Counted from the stretch's first letter, positions 1 through 5,270 are shown. The stretch: 8,569 nt of DNA from Bacilli bacterium (GCA_024698065.1 JAILRR010000062.1:1-8569); one strand, 5' to 3'. The notes: generated by a model from the sequence alone, not told the origin. Translations and numbers: made by a program.

Positions 1-705
1 GCGTTTGACGAGACCTGCCGTATCAATAACGACGTAGTTTCTGCCGTCTCTGGTAAATGGTGTATCGATTGAATCACGGGTGGTTCCCGCGATATTGGAG
101 ACTAAGGTTCTTTCGCTGGCGAGAAGCCTATTGGAAAGGGATGATTTGCCAACGTTTGGACGGCCGATCAAACAGAAAGTGATCGCATCGCCATAATCTG
201 GCACTTCTTTCTCTGGGAGTTTCTTCACGACTTCGTCGAGAAGGTCGCCGATACCGATACCGTGTGCACCGGAGACGGCGATTGGGTCGCCTAGGCCAAG
301 TGAATAGAATTCGCCGGTGTTGCCGTATTCCATGATGTTGTCGATCTTGTTGACGACAAGGACGACTGGCTTTCCGCTCATCCTGAGTATTTTGGCGATA
401 TATCTGTCATCGCTTGTGAGGCCTTTATTTCCATCGACGATGAAGGCGATGATGTCGGCTTCCTGAATAGCGACTTCAGCTTGGGCTTTGATGAGATCCT
501 GGAAAGGCACGTTAAAAGAAGTGAGACCACCGGTATCGATGACGGTGAACTCTTTGGTCAACCAAACGCCTTTGCCATAAATCCTGTCTCTCGTGACGCC
601 TGGGGTTGGCTCAACGATGGATTTACGCTCTCCGACGATACGGTTGAAGATGGTGCTCTTCCCTGCGGATGGAGCACCTACTAACGCTAAAACGCCTAAT
701 GACAT
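1..705 (-). CDS. der: Ribosome assembly GTPase Der (EngA), N-terminal 235 residues; 3' end lies outside the window
   Basis: Der is a tandem-GTPase protein that acts in maturation of the 50S ribosomal subunit. The reverse-strand reading from the ATG at 703-705 stays open to the left edge and gives exactly 235 codons. The first G domain has a P-loop GAPSAGKS (about residues 10-17), the switch region PGVTRDR, DTGG (G3) and NKID (G4). The second domain begins with CLIGRPNVGKSS, followed by AGTTRDS and DTAG, after which the window ends. Two G domains in one chain are diagnostic for Der; the second G4/G5 motifs and the C-terminal KH-like domain must lie to the left. The first P-loop departs from the usual GRPNVGKS, while the second is canonical. 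The start codon lies inside the end of cmk (10-nt overlap, ATGTCATTAG), so the two genes are probably translationally coupled and co-transcribed. Identification is very secure; only the 3' end is missing. Confidence 0.96.
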   Translation of the reverse strand, partial: MSLGVLALVGAPSAGKSTIFNRIVGERKSIVEPTPGVTRDRIYGKGVWLTKEFTVIDTGGLTSFNVPFQDLIKAQAEVAIQEADIIAFIVDGNKGLTSDDRYIAKILRMSGKPVVLVVNKIDNIMEYGNTGEFYSLGLGDPIAVSGAHGIGIGDLLDEVVKKLPEKEVPDYGDAITFCLIGRPNVGKSSLSNRLLASERTLVSNIAGTTRDSIDTPFTRDGRNYVVIDTAGLVKR

Positions 706-1379
706 GGAATCTCTATACCTGTTTTCTCTTTGATGACGGCCAAGACGGCGTCGACTGACTCTTCGATGGTCATGTCTGAGGTGTCGATTTCGACAGCATC
801 CTCAGCTTTCTTTAATGGGGCGAAGTCGCGATGAGAGTCAATGTAGTCGCGCTTCTTCACCGATTCGGTGATCTCTTCGAGAGTGGACGCAATCCCCTTC
901 TCGAGGTTCTCAATATATCTACGTTTGGCGCGACATTCAACAGAAGCGATTTGGAAAATCTTCACATTCGCGTTTGGAAGGACATAAGTGCCGATGTCTC
1001 TGCCATCAAGAATTACATTCTTGCTGTTAGCCATTTCACGCTGCATATCAACAAGAGCTAGACGGATTGGCTTCATCGCGGCGATATAGCTTACTTTGCT
1101 TGAGACGACTGGCTCACGAATGACTTTGGTGACATCTTCATCATTGCAAAGAACGGTTCCATCTTCCTTAAGGTCGATCTTGAGGCCAGGAAGGACTTTG
1201 ACCGATTCTTCTTCGATCTCAGGGTTAAGACCCGCTTTGATGACGGCATAAGTGACGGCACGGTACATGGCACCGGTATCTAAATATGTGTAATTGAGAA
1301 GCTTAGCAACTCTTTTGGCGATAGTGCTTTTGCCAGCGGCAGCTGGTCCATCGATAGCGACGGTGATGAATCTTTCCAT
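696..1379 (-). CDS. cmk: Cytidylate kinase (CMP/dCMP kinase)
   Basis: This 227-residue protein phosphorylates CMP and dCMP with ATP in pyrimidine nucleotide recycling and dCTP supply, and is cytosolic. The P-loop GPAAAGKST is at residues 11-19, the LDTGAMYRA substrate-site motif at 33-41, and DGRDIG at 125-130. It is followed by the lid region with ECRAKRR and by the C-terminal KKRDYIDSHRDFAPL segment that is conserved in the family. The length matches bacterial Cmk (about 220-230). The ATG at 1377-1379 is preceded by GAGG with 7 nt spacing; this Shine-Dalgarno overlaps the last codons of the upstream membrane-protein gene, which ends 4 nt before. The stop codon lies inside the start of der. 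A cmk-der neighbourhood is common in Firmicutes, often with rpsA between them; here rpsA is absent and the genes overlap. Confidence 0.97.
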   Translation of the reverse strand: MERFITVAIDGPAAAGKSTIAKRVAKLLNYTYLDTGAMYRAVTYAVIKAGLNPEIEEESVKVLPGLKIDLKEDGTVLCNDEDVTKVIREPVVSSKVSYIAAMKPIRLALVDMQREMANSKNVILDGRDIGTYVLPNANVKIFQIASVECRAKRRYIENLEKGIASTLEEITESVKKRDYIDSHRDFAPLKKAEDAVEIDTSDMTIEESVDAVLAVIKEKTGIEIPCH

Positions 1380-1383
1380 TTTC

Positions 1384-1683
1384 TTACCTCATGACCCAGA
1401 AGAACCAAGCGCAGATTAGGCCAATGACGGCGACCAAGGTCACAGCCAGTTTAACGAAGAGCATATTGCGCCTTCTTCTTTGATATACCGAATATGGGGT
1501 TGCTTTCATGTTATGAGCGGAATTGCCAGAGATGGCGTTAGCGGCTTTTGCGCTCACATTCATCTCAGCCAAATCGGACATAGAGGCGACCTCGGTGTAG
1601 TCTTTCCTCTTGGAGAACTTCTCAGCAGGAAGTTTTTTGATCTTTTCCCTGTAATGGGCCCACTTCTTCGTCCGTGATTTCAT
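1384..1683 (-). CDS. Small single-pass membrane protein of unknown function upstream of cmk
   Basis: A 99-residue protein that I do not recognise. The first 30 residues are strongly basic (MKSRTKKW, YREKIKKL, KFSKRKD). A polar, Ala/Asn/Ser-rich stretch follows (about 35-60), then an RRRR cluster at 69-72 and one hydrophobic segment at about 74-96, ending three residues before the C-terminus. With the arginines just before the helix and no signal peptide, the positive-inside rule predicts a cytoplasmic N-terminus with a C-terminal anchor. The ATG at 1681-1683 is the chosen start. A TTG three codons upstream (1690-1692) is possible, and an in-frame TAA just above it blocks anything longer. Neither start has a good Shine-Dalgarno. 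The gene ends 4 nt before cmk and its last codons carry the cmk ribosome-binding site, so it is the first gene of a cmk-der transcription unit. That tight coupling supports a real gene, but gives no function. Confidence 0.75.
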   Translation of the reverse strand: MKSRTKKWAHYREKIKKLPAEKFSKRKDYTEVASMSDLAEMNVSAKAANAISGNSAHNMKATPYSVYQRRRRNMLFVKLAVTLVAVIGLICAWFFWVMR

Positions 1684-1734
1684 AACTAGCAAAGAATATT
1701 ATCTCTTGAAAAGAGAAGGAATGAAACAAGAGAC

Positions 1735-1763
1735 TCTTTTTAATGATTATCAGAGGGTGTCAA
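1735..1763 (-). promoter_or_regulatory. Possible promoter for the membrane protein-cmk-der operon
   Basis: On the minus strand a perfect TTGACA lies at 1763-1758. A weak TAAAAA-type -10 follows after about 15 nt, which is a short spacer. A better-looking GATAAT (about 1706-1701) lies closer to the gene but has no convincing -35 and would give a transcript with almost no leader. I cannot decide between them from sequence alone. Confidence 0.3.
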
Positions 1764-1785
1764 TATTGACTTTCGGCATGGTCAA
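1759..1785. promoter_or_regulatory. Palindrome GTCAATATTGAC plus a third half-site in the divergent control region
   Basis: Positions 1759-1770 form a perfect 12-bp palindrome, and a further GTCAA occurs at 1781-1785, inverted relative to the TTGAC at 1766-1770 with 10 bp between. The palindrome contains the ferredoxin -35 (TTGACT, 1766-1771) and, on the other strand, a TTGACA. It may be an operator. However, TTGAC on both strands also creates such a palindrome when two -35 boxes overlap back to back, so a regulator is not required. Confidence 0.35.
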
Positions 1786-1793
1786 TTTACAAT
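1766..1793 (+). promoter_or_regulatory. Sigma-A-type promoter of the ferredoxin gene
   Basis: TTGACT at 1766-1771 and TACAAT at 1788-1793 are separated by 16 bp, each differing from consensus at one position. Transcription would begin near 1800, giving a leader of about 27 nt. GGAGAG at 1811-1816 precedes the ATG at 1827 by 10 nt. Confidence 0.7.
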
Positions 1794-1826
1794 AAGTCTT
1801 ACCAAACAAAGGAGAGTTATCCAAAC

Positions 1827-2003
1827 ATGAAAAAACTTAAAGTCAACGCTGACAGCTGCATCGGCTGTGGCCTCTGTGTCAACATGGCACCAGACGCCTT
1901 CGCCCTCAATGATGAAGGCAAGAGCGAAGCCATCGCTGAGATGGAAGACGGCGCTGCTGATGAAGTCGTCGCCAGCTGCCCAGTCGGCGCTATCGAGGAA
2001 TAA
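1827..2003 (+). CDS. Small [4Fe-4S] ferredoxin
   Basis: A 58-residue soluble electron carrier, too short for standard ORF length cut-offs. It reads MKKLKVNADSCIGCGLCVNM at the start, with C11, C14 and C17 as the CxxCxxC set and C51-P52 as the fourth ligand near the C-terminus. This is the single-cluster bacterial ferredoxin pattern of the Thermotoga/Clostridia small ferredoxin type. The middle is rich in Asp, Glu and Ala, as usual for acidic ferredoxins. It is the only confidently called gene on the plus strand, with its own promoter, a GGAGAG ribosome-binding site and a strong terminator 12 nt after the TAA, so it is monocistronic. Its redox partners are not in the window. The family assignment is secure; whether it serves pyruvate:ferredoxin oxidoreductase, hydrogenase or another enzyme cannot be told from here. 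Confidence 0.94.
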   Translation: MKKLKVNADSCIGCGLCVNMAPDAFALNDEGKSEAIAEMEDGAADEVVASCPVGAIEE

Positions 2004-2015
2004 CTTCTAAAAAAG

Positions 2016-2044
2016 AAAAGGATGGCAGTTTGCCATCCTTTTTT
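2016..2044. terminator. Bidirectional intrinsic terminator between ferredoxin and ribU
   Basis: A perfect 12-bp stem (AAAAGGATGGCA, 2016-2027, with TGCCATCCTTTT, 2031-2042) has a 3-nt GTT loop. On the plus strand it is followed by T residues to 2044. On the minus strand the opposite flank supplies a T-rich tail. It sits just after both convergent stop codons (ferredoxin TAA at 2001-2003, ribU TAA at 2046-2048) and can end both transcripts. Confidence 0.92.
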
Positions 2045-2045
2045 G

Positions 2046-2840
2046 TTATTCAGCTTGGACGTCAACCACTTCTGGTTCTTCTTTTTCCTCTGGTTTTTCC
2101 CAGCGGAGGGATTTGTGAATTCCTTTGTAGACGAAGTATGTGAGAACGAGAACTATGGTGTTCTTAATAATGTTCATCGGCACAACAATGAAGATCACGT
2201 AATCGAATCCAAGATTCTTGACTAATGGGTTCGCTTTTGAACACATATCCATAATCGCATCATATGGATAATTCATGACTTGCATATAGAAAGGCAAGAT
2301 GGCGTAAACATTCATGAGGGATGCGACTATGATCTGAAGGACGAAGGACACGCCAAATCCAATGAAGACACCTTTAAGGTTCCTGACTTTCTTATAGATG
2401 AAAGCGGCAGGAAGGACAAAGGCCGAGGAAAAGATGAGATCGGCTAACTCGCCGACGCAGAAGGTGCTGCTGAACGGAAGCTTAATAAGCGTTTTGATGA
2501 GGATAACGATAAAAGCGGTAAATGGCCCGTAAGCGTAACCGGCAATAAACGCCGGAACCTCATCAAAGTGAAGTTCCATGAAAGCTGGAAGGAAAGGTAG
2601 TTTGAGCTGGAATACTGGGACTACATAGAGAATGGACGATAAGGCGCCAAAGATGGCGACCCTAGCAGCGAATCTCGCCCAGGAGAATTCCTTTTTCTTC
2701 ATGTACTTGGAATACAAGATTACGAAGATGATTGTCGCGACTAATGACGCGCCTAGAACGATCCACGAAATTTGTTCTGGCGTGAGACCAGTTGTTTGTT
2801 CTGGTGTGAGATCAGTTGTTTGTTCTTCTGTCAAAACCAT
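2046..2840 (-). CDS. ribU: Riboflavin ECF transporter substrate-binding subunit RibU
   Basis: A 264-residue membrane protein that binds riboflavin and works with the shared EcfA/EcfA'/EcfT module, none of which is in this window. The core has about six hydrophobic segments, roughly residues 53-68, 88-102, 104-117, 131-149, 156-176 and 212-236. The family-like stretch LPFLPAFMELHFDEVPAFIAG spans the link between the first two, and GELADLIFSS follows. The assignment rests on this core together with the FMN riboswitch directly upstream. The ATG at 2838-2840 was chosen because AGGAGG (2854-2859) precedes it; the 13-nt spacing is long. Reading further upstream would run back into the riboswitch leader. 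Unusual features are a threefold octapeptide repeat (residues 3-26), an extra hydrophobic segment at about 24-43, and an acidic C-terminal tail (EKPEEKEEPEVVDVQAE). The gene is convergent with the ferredoxin and ends at a shared terminator. Confidence 0.93.
   Translation of the reverse strand: MVLTEEQTTDLTPEQTTGLTPEQISWIVLGASLVATIIFVILYSKYMKKKEFSWARFAARVAIFGALSSILYVVPVFQLKLPFLPAFMELHFDEVPAFIAGYAYGPFTAFIVILIKTLIKLPFSSTFCVGELADLIFSSAFVLPAAFIYKKVRNLKGVFIGFGVSFVLQIIVASLMNVYAILPFYMQVMNYPYDAIMDMCSKANPLVKNLGFDYVIFIVVPMNIIKNTIVLVLTYFVYKGIHKSLRWEKPEEKEEPEVVDVQAE
2773..2840 (-). repeat. 24-bp tandem repeat, two full copies and one degenerate, inside the start of ribU
   Basis: Units at 2773-2796 and 2797-2820 differ at only two positions; 2821-2840 is a diverged, shortened copy running into the start codon. 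The period is 24 bp, so the frame is kept, and the protein reads LTEEQTTD, LTPEQTTG, LTPEQISW. The near-identity of two copies suggests recent duplication by slippage. Confidence 0.9.
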
Positions 2841-2879
2841 AAAAATAAAAAATCCTCCTATATGGCTGACATCAGGGGG
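2841..2879 (-). promoter_or_regulatory. Probable expression platform of the ribU riboswitch (Shine-Dalgarno pairing, with U-run)
   Basis: In the transcript CCCCCU (2879-2874) can pair with AGGAGG (2859-2854) with one C-A mismatch, closing a 14-nt loop and hiding the ribosome-binding site. A U-rich run of 13 nt (2853-2841) follows immediately, so the same hairpin could act as a weak terminator. Just upstream the P1 strand AAGC (2898-2895) can alternatively pair with GCUU (2886-2883). The pairing is drawn by eye, not computed. Confidence 0.45.
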
Positions 2880-2894
2880 CTTAAGCAAATATTA

Positions 2895-3005
2895 GCTTCT
2901 GCATATCCGGACTGTACCGTTGGCACTGGAATCTCACCAGTTCATGTGGGGTGTCCCACTCGCGGGCTTTACCGCCAGTCGACGTAATTCTCGTCGCCCT
3001 GAAGC
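2895..3005 (-). ncRNA. FMN riboswitch (RFN element) upstream of ribU
   Basis: The minus strand shows the conserved order of the FMN aptamer. P1 is GCTTC (3005-3001) with GAAGC (2899-2895). It encloses AGGGCGACG, a GACG/CGTC stem, GACTGGCGGT, AAAGCCCGCGAG, a TGGG/CCCA stem, an ACTGG...CCAGT stem with GTGAGATT, GCCAACGGTACAGTCCGGAT, then the closing strand. These are signature blocks of RFN (GGCGGT, GCCCGCGA, AGTCCGGAT). FMN binding normally lowers expression of riboflavin synthesis or uptake genes. The position 55 nt upstream of the ribU start fits feedback control of riboflavin import. Confidence 0.96.
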
Positions 3006-3023
3006 ACTACTATCATAGTAGTG
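3005..3023. promoter_or_regulatory. Perfect 8-bp inverted repeat overlapping the ribU -10 box
   Basis: CACTACTA (3005-3012), a 3-bp centre TCA, and TAGTAGTG (3016-3023) form a perfect dyad next to the first base of the riboswitch P1. It contains the proposed -10 TATGAT. It could be an operator or, if transcription starts further upstream, an RNA hairpin ahead of the aptamer. There is no U-run, so it is not a standard terminator for the upstream lipoprotein gene. Confidence 0.5.
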
Positions 3024-3039
3024 TCACAAAAGAAATCAA
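3012..3039 (-). promoter_or_regulatory. Promoter of the ribU transcription unit
   Basis: Minus strand TTGATT at 3039-3034 and TATGAT at 3017-3012 are 16 bp apart, each close to sigma-A consensus. Initiation would fall at about 3005, at the first base of the riboswitch, which is where a leader transcript should begin. Confidence 0.6.
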
Positions 3040-3045
3040 GCGTTT

Positions 3046-3540
3046 CTATTCTTCGATGGATTGAGTGAACATGAATGTGGCAGTTTCTTTATTCTCTTTA
3101 TCGTGAAATCCAATCTTTACGGAAGTAATTGAATCATTCTTTCTTATTCCTAAAAAACGAACTGAGTAATTTAGAGCATCTGGAGACCATAAAAGCATAG
3201 TATCTTCATCACAACCGCCTTGAAAAAGAGAAGGCATCGTCTCAAAAGCGCAATTTTTCCATGAAAGATCAAGCAAGTATTCATATCCTGAAACATACCA
3301 GTGACCAGTCTCGCCGGAATTCTTTTGATTGTCCTCGAAGGATTCGGCTTCGCCTTTAAAAATCGAATATTCGGTTAGGGATGCCACAAAATACGTTTCG
3401 CCAGAAACGTTATAGGCATTTTCGTCTTGTTCACCCTCCAACACATATTTTCCAGGGTTGATGAAAACAAGCTTTCGAGGAGAACACGAAGTTGCCAAAA
3501 GGCAGACAAACGATAAAGAAGTCAGCCAACGTCTTTTCAT
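3046..3540 (-). CDS. Predicted lipoprotein of unknown function
   Basis: A 164-residue protein with a lipoprotein signal peptide: MKRRW, a hydrophobic stretch (LTSLSFVCLLATS) and a lipobox with Cys at residue 19 (ATSC, followed by SPRK). Signal peptidase II would cleave before C19, leaving about 146 residues tethered to the outer face of the membrane. The mature part has many aromatic and acidic residues (HWYVSGYEYLLDL, LLWSPDALNYSVRFLG), suggestive of a small beta-rich fold, but I recognise no family. Two further cysteines (about 97 and 109) could form a disulfide. The ATG at 3538-3540 is fixed by an in-frame TAA just upstream; no good Shine-Dalgarno is visible. It lies 86 bp after parB and 22 bp before the ribU promoter dyad. 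It appears more AT-rich than its neighbours, fitting a variable accessory gene inserted next to a conserved block. Confidence 0.8.
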   Translation of the reverse strand: MKRRWLTSLSFVCLLATSCSPRKLVFINPGKYVLEGEQDENAYNVSGETYFVASLTEYSIFKGEAESFEDNQKNSGETGHWYVSGYEYLLDLSWKNCAFETMPSLFQGGCDEDTMLLWSPDALNYSVRFLGIRKNDSITSVKIGFHDKENKETATFMFTQSIEE

Positions 3541-3578
3541 ACAACTAACACATTACCACATCCACACCTGCGTTCTCA

Positions 3579-3607
3579 TCTTTAGGAACAATCCAGTCCA
3601 AAGTCAA
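3579..3607 (-). promoter_or_regulatory. Possible promoter of the lipoprotein gene
   Basis: Minus strand TTGACT (3607-3602) and TAAAGA (3584-3579) are 17 bp apart. The -35 is good but the -10 matches consensus at only three of six positions. Transcription would start about 32 nt upstream of the ATG at 3540. Confidence 0.35.
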
Positions 3608-3621
3608 GCATACAGAAAGAA

Positions 3622-3637
3622 TGAAACTATTGTTTCA
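3622..3637. repeat. Short inverted repeat at the parB stop codon
   Basis: TGAAAC (3622-3627) and GTTTCA (3632-3637) flank a 4-nt loop. The dyad overlaps the parB stop (3627-3629). In parB sense it is followed by TTCTTTCT, so it may be a weak terminator or an mRNA 3' hairpin. Arm order is opposite to a parS site. Confidence 0.3.
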
Positions 3638-4451
3638 AATATTCTTTAATAAACGTTTCTTTCTCTTCAACAGTATCGAATTCAAAAGAGACTGATGATG
3701 GTTTTATTTTCACATCGCGGGCGTTGCTTTTTGTAATTAAGGAAATAAGCTCTTCATAATCCCCATCTTCGTAACGGTATCTCTTCACAAGAGCCTCCGT
3801 TTCTCTAACGGATAGCTTGTTCCTATGAATGGTGTTCACCGCTTCTTCAATCTCAAATTTCTCTAGACCTAAAAGAGCGCGTGCATGCCCATAAGAGAGT
3901 TCTCCTAAAACCACTTCCTTTAGGACTTTTTCTGGCAAAGAGAGAAGGCGGACGATATTGGTGACCTGGCTCCTTGATTGGTGAGAAAGCTTTCCAAGTG
4001 TAGCTTGCGAATAATTGAACTTCTTAGAAAGGGCCGTGCATATAAGGGCCATCTCAATGATGTTGCCTTCCCTCTCATCACGGACATCGGCAAGAAGCAT
4101 CAAAAGGACCTCTTCATCATCCACTTCTCTGATGATGGCGGGGACTTCTTTAAGATCGATGTTCTTCGCACCGAAGTATCTTTTCCTTCCAAGTATCAGC
4201 TCATAGCGGTCCCCTTTTGGACGGACCACAAGCGGATTGAAAAAGCCTTTCTCTTTGATGGATTTCCCCAGCAAATTCACTGTCTTTTTGGAAAAGATTA
4301 CTTTATTAACGTAGGAATTATCGTCGATTTTTTCGAGTGGAATATTAACAGAAGCAACGCTGCGATATTCCTTCTCCATTTGGAGAATAACATCTTCTTG
4401 CGAGAACTTCTTAACGAGTTTGCTTAACGATGAGACGTTACTCTTTTTCAT
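3627..4451 (-). CDS. parB: ParB/Spo0J/Noc-family chromosome partitioning protein with divergent CTP-binding motif
   Basis: A 274-residue DNA-binding clamp protein that would load at parS and work with ParA in segregation. The N-terminal ParB nuclease-like domain spans about residues 35-125, with KEKGFFNPLVVRPKGDRYELI and GRKRYFGAK (88-96) in place of GERRxRAAK. The segment aligned to the family's ENxQR motif reads ADVRDE (121-126), so the Asn position is V123. A helix-turn-helix follows (about 147-172, YSQATLGKLSHQSRSQVTNIVRLLSLP), then LSYGHARALLGL (185-196) and a short C-terminal domain. The ATG at 4449-4451 has GAGG 9 nt upstream and overlaps the end of parA by 14 nt; the longer reading frame upstream lies wholly inside parA and is not used. 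Family and neighbourhood are clear; whether it is the main Spo0J or a Noc-like paralog cannot be settled here. Confidence 0.92.
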   Translation of the reverse strand: MKKSNVSSLSKLVKKFSQEDVILQMEKEYRSVASVNIPLEKIDDNSYVNKVIFSKKTVNLLGKSIKEKGFFNPLVVRPKGDRYELILGRKRYFGAKNIDLKEVPAIIREVDDEEVLLMLLADVRDEREGNIIEMALICTALSKKFNYSQATLGKLSHQSRSQVTNIVRLLSLPEKVLKEVVLGELSYGHARALLGLEKFEIEEAVNTIHRNKLSVRETEALVKRYRYEDGDYEELISLITKSNARDVKIKPSSVSFEFDTVEEKETFIKEYLKQ

Positions 4452-5211
4452 GCTCCAAAACCTCACGGGCAAGAGCGAGGTAGGCGGTTGCGCCTGTTGA
4501 GGATGGGCGATAGTCGATGACGGATTGCCCATGCGCGCTCGCTTCAGGGAGAGACACGTTCCTTGGGACCATGGTCACAAAGGTATTCTCATCGAAGAGG
4601 CTTCTGACCTGAGCAACGATCTCATTGCACAACGAGGCTTTCGAATCGTACATGGTCATGAGGAAGCCCTCAATCTTGAGAGCGGGGTTGTAATTGTTTT
4701 GGATACGATTGACTGTGCTAAGCATCGAGGCCACCGCTTCCATGGCGAAGAATTCGCATTGGATTGGGATGATGACGCTTGTTGAAACGACAAGAGCGTT
4801 CAAAGAAAGAATGCCTAAGGACGGCGGGCAATCGATGATGATGAAATCATAGTCACGCTTAAGATGGCTGAGAGCGTCCGCCAAAACGGCAAAAGGAGTT
4901 CCGATGCCATGGCTTTGCATATAGGCTTCAAGATTGGCCAAGCGAAGGTTGCTTGGAGCGATATCAACGCCCTTACAGGAAGTTCTTCTGATGATTGCAT
5001 TGATGTCAGCTTCCTTGATGCAGGCATCATAAATGGTGTAGGTCAAAGAGGTGATATCAAAGCCAAGTCCACGGGTGGAGTTGCCTTGTGAGTCAAAGTC
5101 GATCAAAAGCACTTTTTTGCCATATGTTGCCAAAGCGCTAGAAAGATTGATGGCCGTCGTAGTCTTGCCGACTCCACCTTTCTGATTAGCGATGCTTATG
5201 ATTCTCGTCAT
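4438..5211 (-). CDS. parA: ParA/Soj chromosome partitioning ATPase
   Basis: A 257-residue deviant Walker ATPase that forms ATP-dependent dimers on the nucleoid and drives segregation with ParB. In Bacillus the homolog Soj also controls DnaA. Motifs: KGGVGKTT at residues 11-18 with K11 and K16, the Walker A' strand LLIDFDSQGN at 35-44 with D40, and IIIDCPPSLG at 124-133. C-terminal motifs are VPRNVSLPEASAHG (215-228) and ATAYLALAREVL. Length equals that of Soj. The ATG at 5209-5211 was chosen because MTRIISIANQKGG matches the usual start; a TTG six codons upstream is the alternative. Neither has a strong Shine-Dalgarno. It is 61 nt downstream of rsmG and overlaps parB, the order found next to oriC in many Firmicutes. 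Confidence 0.96.
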   Translation of the reverse strand: MTRIISIANQKGGVGKTTTAINLSSALATYGKKVLLIDFDSQGNSTRGLGFDITSLTYTIYDACIKEADINAIIRRTSCKGVDIAPSNLRLANLEAYMQSHGIGTPFAVLADALSHLKRDYDFIIIDCPPSLGILSLNALVVSTSVIIPIQCEFFAMEAVASMLSTVNRIQNNYNPALKIEGFLMTMYDSKASLCNEIVAQVRSLFDENTFVTMVPRNVSLPEASAHGQSVIDYRPSSTGATAYLALAREVLEHEKE

Positions 5212-5223
5212 AAAACAATGATA

Positions 5224-5238
5224 TTCCAATATTTGGAA
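5224..5238. promoter_or_regulatory. Inverted repeat just upstream of parA
   Basis: TTCCAA (5224-5229), a 3-bp centre, and TTGGAA (5233-5238) form a perfect 6-bp dyad centred 20 bp before the parA start. It may be an operator for autoregulation or an mRNA hairpin near the ribosome-binding region. It is short and could be chance in AT-rich DNA. Confidence 0.35.
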
Positions 5239-5270
5239 AAAATCTAAAAAACCGTTGCAAAATCAGGTTA
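5239..5270 (-). terminator. Possible weak terminator between rsmG and parA
   Basis: In rsmG sense AACC and GGTT can pair over a 12-nt loop, and the second arm runs into TTTTTTAGATTTTTT. The four-pair stem is weak, so attenuation or read-through is more likely than full termination. It overlaps the leader of parA. Confidence 0.3.

Noticed and set aside
2841..2888. A 16-residue N-terminal extension of RibU starting from TTG
   Set aside because: It would begin inside the riboswitch leader and cover the AGGAGG ribosome-binding site; the ATG at 2840 is preferred.
3622..3637. A parS site, suggested by TGAAAC/GTTTCA arms
   Set aside because: parS is TGTTTCACGTGAAACA-like with a central CACGTG. Here the arms are in reversed order with TATT between them. 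No CACGTG was seen anywhere in the window.
3978..4427. A 149-codon open frame on the plus strand opposite parB
   Set aside because: It lies wholly antisense to a clear ParB coding region, has no ribosome-binding site or family resemblance, and matches the usual mirror-frame artefact.
4452..4532. A 27-residue N-terminal extension of ParB
   Set aside because: It is translated wholly from the parA coding sequence in another frame and has no family match; the ATG at 4451 has a GAGG site at proper spacing.
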